A stretch of DNA of 8,922 nt. Origin: Deltaproteobacteria bacterium RIFCSPLOWO2_02_FULL_57_26 (GTDB lineage: Bacteria; Desulfobacterota; Binatia; UBA9968). Below are positions 1 through 5,934 of this stretch, piece after piece; the first letter of the stretch is position 1, and every line of letters begins with the position of its first letter. A program made the translations under genes and the position numbers. Under the pieces are notes generated by a model, which worked only from the letters and a program-made list of their open reading frames with translations, was not told where the DNA came from and ran no database searches. The stretch covers positions 1-8,922 of the forward strand of contig MGSI01000099.1 of NCBI GenBank assembly GCA_001798455.1, in the 5' to 3' direction.

Positions 1-1
1 G

Positions 2-238
2 GTAGGGATTCCGCACGAGAAGCTCGGTGAGGCGACACGGGCATGCGTCGTTCCCCGCGATGGGCAGAGTTTGACGGAGGATGACATTCGGGATTTTCTC
101 AAGTTAACGCAAATCGCAACTTATAAGTTCCCAGACGAAATCCTTCTGCTTTGCGACCTTCCGAGGTTGCCCGGGGGAAAGGTGGACCGGAAAAACCTGG
201 CGTCGCGGGAGCGCGGGTTAGAAGAATGGAGGCCCTGA
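2..238 (+). CDS. AMP-forming acyl-CoA synthetase, C-terminal end (5' truncated by window)
   Basis: An open frame enters from the left edge (first full codon at base 2) and stops with TGA at 236-238, giving about 78 residues. It begins VGIPHEKLGEATRACVVP, the usual opening of the small C-terminal domain of the adenylate-forming (ANL) superfamily. It ends with a run matching YKFPDEI...LPRLPGGKVDRKNL. The Lys codon at 179-181, in the GGKVDR motif, is the A10 lysine that family members use in the adenylation half-reaction. These enzymes activate a carboxylic acid with ATP to an acyl adenylate and then to its CoA thioester in the cytoplasm. The acid-binding part lies outside the window, so the substrate is unknown. 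The downstream flavoprotein starts two bases after this stop, so the two genes are almost certainly co-transcribed and may act in sequence, with the CoA ester as substrate of the redox enzyme. Confidence 0.86.
   Translation, partial: VGIPHEKLGEATRACVVPRDGQSLTEDDIRDFLKLTQIATYKFPDEILLLCDLPRLPGGKVDRKNLASRERGLEEWRP
228..232 (+). promoter_or_regulatory. Ribosome binding site for the flavoprotein gene
   Basis: GGAGG lies inside the last codons of the acyl-CoA synthetase, eight bases before the ATG at 241. It favours that ATG over two in-frame alternatives: the ATG at 226, which this site overlaps, and a TTG at 151 deep inside the upstream gene. The site indicates translational coupling of the two genes. 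Confidence 0.7.
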
Positions 239-240
239 TC

Positions 241-1986
241 ATGGACTATCAGACACATGAGGTGAGGGATATTGATGTGCTTGTCATCGGCGGTGGCATA
301 GCGGCGACATTTGCTGCGATCAAGGCAAAGGAGGCAGGCGCGCGGCGTGTCGTGCAGGTGGACAAGGGAACTGTGGGCAAGACCGGCAACAGTTGTTTTG
401 CAGCGGGTGTGATTCATGTCTGCTTTCCGGAAGACGATTTGGATGACCGGCTCATGCGGCTGACCCGTGCAGAGGGTTACCTCGCACAACAGGATCTGAT
501 CCAAGACCACCTCCAGGATAGTTACCCAATCCTGGAAGATATGCGACGCTACGGTGTGCGTTTGGTCATGAACCCAGACGGCACCTACGGACGCATGGCG
601 GGTCGTGGCGCCTACCCGGTCGTCATGTTTTATAGTACTCAGCTTATGGATGCGTTGCGACAGCACGCGCAGGCGATTGGCGTGGAACAAGTCAATCGCC
701 TCTATGTAAGTGAGCTGCTGGCGGGAAACGGTGAAGTGAGTGGGGCTGTGGGTTTTCACCAGTACAGCGGCGATTTCTATGTCTTCAGGTCCAGGAGCAC
801 GGTTCTAGCTACCGGGAGCACCTATTACAAGGGAATCCATCCGGGACAACGCGACTGTACCGCTGATGGCTTTGGGATGGCTTACCGTATAGGAGCGACT
901 TTGTGCGGCGGTGAACAAAATGACCAGCCAGCCAACGCGATGCCAGCCAGGGTTGATGTGGGTCCCGGGATGAACAAGTGGATGGGAGAAGGGGCTGTTT
1001 TCCGCAACGCTAAGGGAGAGCGGTTTATGGAGCGCTATAGCCCCAAGCTAAAGGAAAGGTCGGGGCTTCCACAAATCATTGCCTTTTTCTGCATTGAGGC
1101 CAGGATGGGTAGGGCGCCTATCCTCATGGATGCCACCCATCTGGGACCGGAGAACATGGAGCGCCTCTATCAGATGCTGCCTTTGCCCCAGCGGGAGTTC
1201 GAGAGCATCGGAGTGGTGAAAGATGGGAAGTTTCAGAAGCTGGTCGAGTTTTGTCCCACCGGTCCAACTACCAGGCCGGGCGTTGTTGTAGACCGGAGCT
1301 ACGCCTCACGGACTGCGCGCCTCTTTGCCGCTGGTGAGGCGTGTTCACCAAGCGCGGTTGTTACTGGGCTAGCGGCCGCTGCAACCTCGGGGGCTCGCGC
1401 CGGGGCATCAGCCGCCCGGTGCGCGCACGACTCCAATGGCATCGTGGGAGATAACGGCCTTGTGGGTGAGCTCCGCGAACGAGCGTTTGGACCTTTGGCT
1501 AGAGCCGGAGGACTCGAGCCCGACCACGTCTTGCTGGAACTCCAGGAAGCAGTTATCCCGTACGATGTCCTACTGCTCCGTGAAGGCAGCCGAATGGAAC
1601 GTGCTCTAAAGCGGGTTGAGACCATTCGTGATCAGGACCTTCCGATGCTTGGGGCCTACGACCTTCACTATCTAAGGTTGTGCCACGAGATGAGGAACCT
1701 GGTTTTGACTGCGGAGCTACAGCTCAAGGCTGCCATACAAAGAACCGAAACCCGCAATATATTGCGCGAAGATTACCCTTTTACTGACAATGTGAACTGG
1801 CTCAAGTGGATCATGGTGCGTAAGGAAGGAGACAGGCAGAAGTGGTGGACGGAAGATATCCCTATTGAGCGCTATCCGTTGGCTCCAAAGCGGGAAGTGG
1901 AACTGGCTTATCTTTGGCGGGTCCCACGGGATCTGGGTATTGTGAGCATTCAGGATGGGAGGGTTCAATGGGAATTCGAAAAATAG
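241..1986 (+). CDS. FAD-dependent oxidoreductase, fumarate reductase / APS reductase alpha-like flavoprotein
   Basis: A 581-residue cytoplasmic-type flavoprotein with no signal peptide. Residues 11-26 hold the Rossmann dinucleotide motif (DVLVIGGGIAATFAA), with Ala where the third Gly usually sits. TGNSCFAAGV at 48-57 follows, as in FAD_binding_2 proteins. GEG at 249-251 and GERFMERY at 259-266 match the SdhA/FrdA/AprA substrate-domain region. The second FAD stretch, RLFAAGEACSPSAVVTGLAAAA, spans 360-381. The C-terminal helical domain includes RTETRN (501-506) and EDYPFTDNVNW (510-520), characteristic of this superfamily. These enzymes reduce or oxidise a C-C double bond or, in AprA, a sulfur substrate through bound FAD. 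The start at 241 is set by the GGAGG at 228. The neighbours are a CoA synthetase, a ferredoxin and a GltD-like reductase, so a ferredoxin-linked oxidoreductase acting on an acid or CoA ester is plausible. The length and ferredoxin pairing recall AprAB, but gene order and context do not suggest sulfur metabolism. The substrate is unassigned. Confidence 0.85.
   Translation: MDYQTHEVRDIDVLVIGGGIAATFAAIKAKEAGARRVVQVDKGTVGKTGNSCFAAGVIHVCFPEDDLDDRLMRLTRAEGYLAQQDLIQDHLQDSYPILEDMRRYGVRLVMNPDGTYGRMAGRGAYPVVMFYSTQLMDALRQHAQAIGVEQVNRLYVSELLAGNGEVSGAVGFHQYSGDFYVFRSRSTVLATGSTYYKGIHPGQRDCTADGFGMAYRIGATLCGGEQNDQPANAMPARVDVGPGMNKWMGEGAVFRNAKGERFMERYSPKLKERSGLPQIIAFFCIEARMGRAPILMDATHLGPENMERLYQMLPLPQREFESIGVVKDGKFQKLVEFCPTGPTTRPGVVVDRSYASRTARLFAAGEACSPSAVVTGLAAAATSGARAGASAARCAHDSNGIVGDNGLVGELRERAFGPLARAGGLEPDHVLLELQEAVIPYDVLLLREGSRMERALKRVETIRDQDLPMLGAYDLHYLRLCHEMRNLVLTAELQLKAAIQRTETRNILREDYPFTDNVNWLKWIMVRKEGDRQKWWTEDIPIERYPLAPKREVELAYLWRVPRDLGIVSIQDGRVQWEFEK
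1957..1963 (+). promoter_or_regulatory. Ribosome binding site for the ferredoxin gene
   Basis: GGGAGGG lies inside the 3' end of the flavoprotein gene, four bases before the ATG at 1968. It supports that ATG over the later in-frame ATG at 1989 and implies translational coupling across the 19-base overlap. Confidence 0.65.
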
Positions 1987-2186
1987 ACATGAAGTTATGT
2001 ATCGGGTGTAATGTCTGCGTGGATGTATGTCCGCTGGACGTCATCCGGCTGAATCCTGTGAGCAAAAAGGCCTACATCAAGTATCTCCGGGACTGCCAGA
2101 GCTGTTTTCTTTGCGAGGTAGAGTGTCCTGAGGATGCCATTGAGGTAGTGGCTGTGCATGAGCGTCGGATGGTGACGGCGTGGTAA
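1968..2186 (+). CDS. 2[4Fe-4S] ferredoxin-like electron carrier (AprB-like)
   Basis: A 72-residue protein with two complete cluster motifs: C11-x2-C14-x2-C17-x3-C21-Pro, and C43-x2-C46-x2-C49-x3-C53-Pro. All eight cysteines are present, so two [4Fe-4S] clusters are expected. About 21 residues separate the motifs and contain a basic, aromatic stretch (KKAYIKYLRD). It is a soluble cytoplasmic protein without a membrane anchor. It overlaps the flavoprotein gene by 19 bases and has its own strong ribosome binding site. This arrangement suggests that the two form a fixed complex like AprA with AprB, or flavoprotein with iron-sulfur subunit, passing electrons between the FAD of the upstream protein and the GltD-like protein downstream. 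The electron-transfer role is secure; the partner assignment is inferred from gene order. Confidence 0.88.
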   Translation: MGIRKIDMKLCIGCNVCVDVCPLDVIRLNPVSKKAYIKYLRDCQSCFLCEVECPEDAIEVVAVHERRMVTAW

Positions 2187-2208
2187 GTACTGGTCGTGGG
2201 GGTAAAGC

Positions 2209-3867
2209 ATGAAGAATGATGGTAATGGAGAGACTTTATCTGTAAGCGGGCGTCAGAATGCGCCTTGTACTTTGGGCTGCCCTGCGGGAATCGACGTGCC
2301 TCGGTACATCGGTTACGTAGCGTTGGGGCAATTTGGGGAAGCAGCGGCAGTGGTGCGTGAGAGGATACCGTTTCCCGCGGTTTGTGGTTACATCTGTTAT
2401 CGGCCGTGTGAGCCTGTTTGTCGGCGTGCATTGTGGGAGGCGCCAGTAGCAATCAATGCGATAAAGAAGGCAGCGGCTCAGCGGGACACGGATATATGGA
2501 GGGAGCGTTGGAAGAAAACGATAGCGCCGTCTACGGGCAAGCGAGTGGCTGTGGTGGGGTCGGGACCTGCGGGGCTGACGGCTGCGTATTATTTGGGGAA
2601 GCGGTGTGGGCATGAGGTAACGGTTTTTGAGGCACAGCCGCGACCGGGGGGACAGTTAAGGATAGGAATACCGCCAAATCGCCTTCCGCGTGAGGTTCTT
2701 GATGAGGAGATTGGGGTGATATGTGAGAATCGGGCTAAGATACGTTGCGATCATCGGGTTGAAGATCTTGATGAGTTGTTCAGGGCGGGTTATCAAGCGG
2801 TGTTCCTTGCAGTCGGAACGTGCGTTCCGCGTGATCTTGAAATACCTGGGGAGGATCTCGCTGGGATGTGGAAGGGGGTGCAATTTCTCAAAGAAGCGAA
2901 TCTTGGGCATGAACGTGGTCGTTTTCCTCCGACAGGGAAGCGGGTCGTGGTTATAGGCGCTGGGAACGTGGCTGTAGATTGCGCACGTACAGCTCTGCGT
3001 CTAGGGGCTGAAGAGGTGCGGATTCTGTATCGTCGCACTCGGAGGGAGATGCCGGCGTATGAGTTCGAGATGCGAGCTGCGGAGCTGGAGGGCGTAAGGG
3101 TAGATTTTTTAGTGGCACCGGTGCAGGTTGAGGAGAGCGAAGGTCAGCTCAAGCTTTGGTTGCAGCGGATGGAGCTAGGAGAGATGGATGCCAGTGGGCG
3201 GGCGGCGCCCCGGCCTGTGATTGGGAGCGAGTACGGGATGGATGTGGACACAGTTATGGTTGCGATTGGGCAAATTCCTGGGGTCTCTGATAGCTGGGGA
3301 CTCGCGCGTAACAGTGATGGGACGATTTTGGTTGAGGGAGGGACACTTAGGACCAGCCGTGAGGGAGTGTTTGCTGGGGGCGATGTGGTGCTTGGTCCTC
3401 TAAATATTATTGAGGCCATCGCCCAGGGGCGCAGGGCGGCGGAGGAGATCGACCGGTTTCTCGGGGGTTCTGGAGAGATCGGAGAGGTATTGGCACCGGA
3501 TGCCGGGGAGGAAATGGAGTATCCTAGCGACCTTCATGCTTATGGTAAGGAGTGTGTTTCGATGTCAGAGCTTGCGCCAGAGAAGCGCAAGCGCTGTTTT
3601 GACGTCGTGGAGCAAGGATATACGGAGCAGGAGGCGAGGGAGGAGGCATTACGGTGTGTGCGCTGTGATCTCTGGAGTCTTAAGGGGGCACCGGAGGTTT
3701 GGTGGAGGCGAAGAGGTTTAAGACCTTACTGGCTTGCGGGAGGGGATCGAATGGGACGGGAGAGGGATCGCCAACGTGCGCAAGAGTATGGGCCGTACAG
3801 CATCAAATATGACCATGCCCCCTATATCCCCCAAGAATATTCCGCCCACGATAAACAGGTCCCTTGA
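2209..3867 (+). CDS. GltD/NfnB-like NAD(P)-binding iron-sulfur flavoprotein oxidoreductase
   Basis: A 552-residue protein starting at ATG 2209, 22 bases after the ferredoxin stop, with a GGGGG stretch at 2198-2202 as a likely ribosome binding site. The N-terminal dihydroprymidine dehydrogenase domain II (Fer4_20-like) carries Cys 20, 24, 59, 63, 67 and 71; the last four lie in CGYICYRPCEPVC. The FAD motif VVGSGPAGL is at 115-123 and PRPGGQLRIGIP at 145-155. The NAD(P) motif VVIGAGNVAVDCAR is at 247-260, followed by RRTRREMPA. The closing FAD motif VFAGGDVVLGP is at 387-397, and a Cys pair (C483, C486) matches the family's C-terminal RCxRC. The fold is that of glutamate synthase small subunit, NfnB and dihydropyrimidine dehydrogenase, which move electrons between NAD(P)H, FAD and 4Fe-4S clusters. 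With no glutamate synthase large subunit nearby, it most likely links NAD(P)H to the preceding ferredoxin and flavoprotein. About 65 residues follow the last Cys pair, more than I expect. The gene is strongly G-rich on this strand, unlike the downstream genes. Confidence 0.87.
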   Translation: MKNDGNGETLSVSGRQNAPCTLGCPAGIDVPRYIGYVALGQFGEAAAVVRERIPFPAVCGYICYRPCEPVCRRALWEAPVAINAIKKAAAQRDTDIWRERWKKTIAPSTGKRVAVVGSGPAGLTAAYYLGKRCGHEVTVFEAQPRPGGQLRIGIPPNRLPREVLDEEIGVICENRAKIRCDHRVEDLDELFRAGYQAVFLAVGTCVPRDLEIPGEDLAGMWKGVQFLKEANLGHERGRFPPTGKRVVVIGAGNVAVDCARTALRLGAEEVRILYRRTRREMPAYEFEMRAAELEGVRVDFLVAPVQVEESEGQLKLWLQRMELGEMDASGRAAPRPVIGSEYGMDVDTVMVAIGQIPGVSDSWGLARNSDGTILVEGGTLRTSREGVFAGGDVVLGPLNIIEAIAQGRRAAEEIDRFLGGSGEIGEVLAPDAGEEMEYPSDLHAYGKECVSMSELAPEKRKRCFDVVEQGYTEQEAREEALRCVRCDLWSLKGAPEVWWRRRGLRPYWLAGGDRMGRERDRQRAQEYGPYSIKYDHAPYIPQEYSAHDKQVP

Positions 3868-3891
3868 CGCTTTTCATTCGTGAATTATAAG
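3864..3891 (+). promoter_or_regulatory. Predicted sigma70-type promoter upstream of the ABC ATPase operon
   Basis: The -35 element TTGACG (3864-3869) and -10 element TATAAG (3886-3891) each match consensus at five of six positions and are 16 bases apart. The -35 contains the TGA stop codon of the GltD-like gene. Transcription would begin near 3898, giving a leader of about 55 bases before the ATG at 3954. The surrounding 86-base gap is more AT-rich than its neighbours, and I see no convincing terminator hairpin in it. It probably makes the downstream genes a separate transcription unit. Confidence 0.6.
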
Positions 3892-3953
3892 GTGAGCTAA
3901 CCAGATAGAACGACAATCTAGCGAGCGGTTCTTTACTGTCTTGTATCGCCTCC

Positions 3954-4736
3954 ATGAAGAAGATCGTTGTCAGAGATCTCACCAAGCACTTCATCCGCCC
4001 GGATGAAAGCCGGCTCGATGTCATCGGGGGGCTGGGCTTTGAAGTCGAAGAAGGGGAGTTTCTTTCGATTCTCGGGCCATCGGGTTGCGGGAAGTCCACG
4101 CTGCTCAATATCCTCGCCGGAATTGAAGCCCTTAGCGGCGGGGAGATTTTGCTGAATGAAAGGCCATTGCTGGAAAGCGAGGATGGGGTGAGGCTGGGGT
4201 TTGTGTTTCAGCAGCCGCGCTTGCTCAACTGGCGCTCCATCCGAGAGAATGTGAAGTTTCCTTTGGAACACGGGGCCCTCTCGAACGAGGAGCAGTGGCA
4301 TTTCGCGCAACGTTATCTCGAACTGGTGAAGCTCAAAGGGTTTGAGGACTACTTTCCCCAGCAGCTCTCCGGAGGCATGCAGCAAAGGGTCGCCATCGCC
4401 CGGGCCTTGGCCGTAGAGCCTGATATCTTGCTCATGGATGAGCCGTTTAGCAGCCTGGATGAGATTACCGCGCGCAAGATGAGGGCAGAGCTGATTCGGA
4501 TCTGGCAGGAGACAAAGAAGACGATCATCTTTGTGACCCACGACATCAGCGAGGCTGTCTATCTATCCAACCGGTTGCTGGTGGTGACTGAGCGGCCCAC
4601 CAGGGTCTTTGACACGGTGGCGATCGATGTGGAATATCCCAGGGACTACGACGATGATCGGCTTTTCGAAATGACGAAGACGGTGAGCCGGCTTTTTCTG
4701 AAAATGGAGGAACGCCATGGAAACGAAAGCGGCTAA
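3954..4736 (+). CDS. ABC transporter ATP-binding protein, NitT/TauT (SsuB/TauB/NrtD-like) family
   Basis: A 260-residue nucleotide-binding subunit with every expected element: Walker A GPSGCGKST (41-49), Q-loop FQQPRLLNW (85-93), signature LSGGMQQR (138-145), Walker B ILLMDEP (158-164) with the D-loop SSLDE, and the H-loop His196 in VTHDISEAVYLSNR. Length and sequence style fit the ATPases of the nitrate/taurine/alkanesulfonate/thiamine-precursor importers, which energise uptake of small organic or inorganic anions. No permease or substrate-binding protein gene is in the window, so this is either a split locus or one whose partners lie downstream. The ATG at 3954 has no clear Shine-Dalgarno sequence (the preceding bases are GTATCGCCTCC), and no other ATG, GTG or TTG occurs between it and the in-frame stop at 3906. 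The 3' end overlaps the next gene by 20 bases, indicating coupled translation. Confidence 0.9.
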   Translation: MKKIVVRDLTKHFIRPDESRLDVIGGLGFEVEEGEFLSILGPSGCGKSTLLNILAGIEALSGGEILLNERPLLESEDGVRLGFVFQQPRLLNWRSIRENVKFPLEHGALSNEEQWHFAQRYLELVKLKGFEDYFPQQLSGGMQQRVAIARALAVEPDILLMDEPFSSLDEITARKMRAELIRIWQETKKTIIFVTHDISEAVYLSNRLLVVTERPTRVFDTVAIDVEYPRDYDDDRLFEMTKTVSRLFLKMEERHGNESG

Positions 4737-5862
4737 GGAATCCAGCGCTTTTCGCAAGAAAGTGGCCGCGTTGCGGGAGGCCATGAGGCGGGACGGGCTT
4801 TCAGGGCTGCTTTTTTACTCCGGCGGGCAGCTCAGCATGCTCGAGGTCAATGCGGTGCTGTGGATCTCTGGCGTTTTGCCGATGGGGCCGCACACCGGGG
4901 TTTTTCTCGGCGCGTCGGGCGAGGCCAGCATACTTGTCAGCCTCCCATGGGATGTGGGGAGAGTGAAGGAGAAGACGTGGATCGAGGACGTTCGCGTCGT
5001 CGATGGGTTTGCCGAGGGAGTGGCTGAGCTCCTGCGGCGGGGCGGGATCAAGGGAGAGCTGGGCATCGCCGGCTGGTCTTTCATGCCGGCCGCCGTCTAT
5101 CAAGGCCTGGAAGCAATCCCGGACATCAGACTTAGACCCGCTGATAAACTTCTGAACACCCTTGCCCGGTTTCCGGGGGAGGAGGCGCGGGGAGCGATCG
5201 GGCGGGCGGCCGAGATGGCGGATATCGGCTTTGCCGCGATTCTTGAGAAGGCGAGAGTCGGAATGCCGGAGCACGAGCTGGCGGCTGAGGTCGAATACGC
5301 CATGCGCTCACAGGGAGCGGAGGACAATTTCGGGATGGTCACGGCTTCCGATCACAGCCACTGTACGCACCCGCCTGCGGACCGAAGGATACAGCCGGGT
5401 GATGTCATCATCGCCGAGATCACGCCAGCGTGCGAAGGTCATTTCATTCAGCTCTGCCGCACGGCGGTGGTCGGCCCCGCTTCGCCGCTCCTCAGGGAGA
5501 AATTCGCCATCCTGGAAGAGGCGATGGAAAAGAGTCTGGACCGGGTGCGGCCCGGCAATAAGGTCGGCGAGGTCGCGCAGATCATGAATCATGTGTTTTC
5601 GTCTTACGGCTACGAAAAATACTGCCGGCCTCCCTACATGCGTGTCAGGGGCCATGGCCTCGGTTTCCTGTCCATGCCCTTCCCTGAGATCGTCGACGAG
5701 AATGAGGCGGTGATTGAAGAAGGCATGTGCTTCGTGGTCCATCCGAACCAGTACCTTCCCGAAACGGGCTACCTGATGCTGGGAGATACGGTTTGGGTGG
5801 AGGCGAACGGTGCGCGACGCCTCACCACGACGCCGATGAAACTTTTTACTGTCGAGGGTTGA
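4717..5862 (+). CDS. M24-fold (creatinase / aminopeptidase P-like) protein with degenerate metal site
   Basis: A 381-residue protein with a creatinase-type N-terminal domain (about 10-150) and a pita-bread M24 domain (about 155-375). GGAGG at 4706-4710 lies six bases before the ATG, and the start overlaps the ATPase gene by 20 bases. In metal-dependent M24 peptidases the ligands are Asp, Asp, His, Glu and Glu. Lining up the motif spacing (11 residues between the two Asp positions, 29 from His to the first Glu) puts Glu234, Gln245, His313 (in GHGLG), His342 and Gly356 at those positions. Only the His is unchanged. The substrate-pocket His near HCTHPPADRRIQPGD (His218) seems kept. Creatinase and ectoine hydrolase show that this fold can cleave non-peptide C-N bonds without the dinuclear centre. 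A non-peptidase hydrolase, or a binding protein, is therefore more likely than an aminopeptidase. It probably acts on the compound imported or decarboxylated by its neighbours. Confidence 0.82.
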   Translation: METKAAKESSAFRKKVAALREAMRRDGLSGLLFYSGGQLSMLEVNAVLWISGVLPMGPHTGVFLGASGEASILVSLPWDVGRVKEKTWIEDVRVVDGFAEGVAELLRRGGIKGELGIAGWSFMPAAVYQGLEAIPDIRLRPADKLLNTLARFPGEEARGAIGRAAEMADIGFAAILEKARVGMPEHELAAEVEYAMRSQGAEDNFGMVTASDHSHCTHPPADRRIQPGDVIIAEITPACEGHFIQLCRTAVVGPASPLLREKFAILEEAMEKSLDRVRPGNKVGEVAQIMNHVFSSYGYEKYCRPPYMRVRGHGLGFLSMPFPEIVDENEAVIEEGMCFVVHPNQYLPETGYLMLGDTVWVEANGARRLTTTPMKLFTVEG

Positions 5863-5864
5863 GG
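5835..5864 (+). repeat. Direct repeat copy 1 (3' end of first M24 gene)
   Basis: Thirty bases beginning GATGAAACTTTTTAC, which include the last codons (MKLFTVEG) and stop of the first M24 gene. They match 26 of 30 bases with the copy at 5902-5931, 67 bases downstream. The two copies flank the palindrome at 5863-5895; this one overlaps it by two bases. Confidence 0.8.
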
Positions 5865-5895
5865 GGACTGGCTCCGCGAAGCGGTGCCTGTCCCC
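5863..5895. repeat. REP-like palindromic element
   Basis: Two 15-base arms (5863-5877 and 5881-5895) enclose a 3-base GAA loop. Thirteen of 15 positions pair; the two mismatches are T-T at 5869/5889 and 5873/5885. The arms end in GGGGAC and GTCCCC, and the 3' arm contains GGTGCCTGTCCCC. From memory, this motif recurs as an extragenic palindrome in many environmental bacterial genomes and fits the REP/RAYT type. It begins one base after the TGA of the first M24 gene. There is no U-tract, so it is not a standard intrinsic terminator. It could still stabilise the 3' end of the upstream message or reduce expression of the downstream genes. Confidence 0.72.
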
Positions 5896-5901
5896 GCGCG
5901 T

Positions 5902-5931
5902 GATGAAACTTTTTACGATCGAGGTCTGAGG
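5902..5931 (+). repeat. Direct repeat copy 2 (duplicated gene tail)
   Basis: An imperfect copy of 5835-5864: the first 15 bases are identical, then four differences. Read from its own ATG at 5903 it encodes MKLFTIEV and a TGA, so it still resembles the end of an M24 gene. Copy 2 is 67 bases downstream and out of frame with copy 1. Its end supplies the ribosome-binding region of the second M24 gene. Confidence 0.75.
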
Positions 5932-5934
5932 AGT

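Noticed and set aside
151..240. N-terminal extension of the flavoprotein from TTG 151
   Set aside because: It lies inside the clear C-terminal coding frame of the acyl-CoA synthetase, and GGAGG at 228 supports the ATG at 241.
241..2186. Assignment of the flavoprotein and ferredoxin as true AprA and AprB (sulfate reduction)
   Set aside because: No sat, qmo or dsr genes are seen, gene order is reversed compared with aprBA, the ferredoxin is only 72 residues, and the context is CoA-ligase and GltD-like.
5884..5934. Start of the second M24 gene at GTG 5884
   Set aside because: This GTG falls in the 3' arm of the palindrome, and the added residues would come from repeat DNA.
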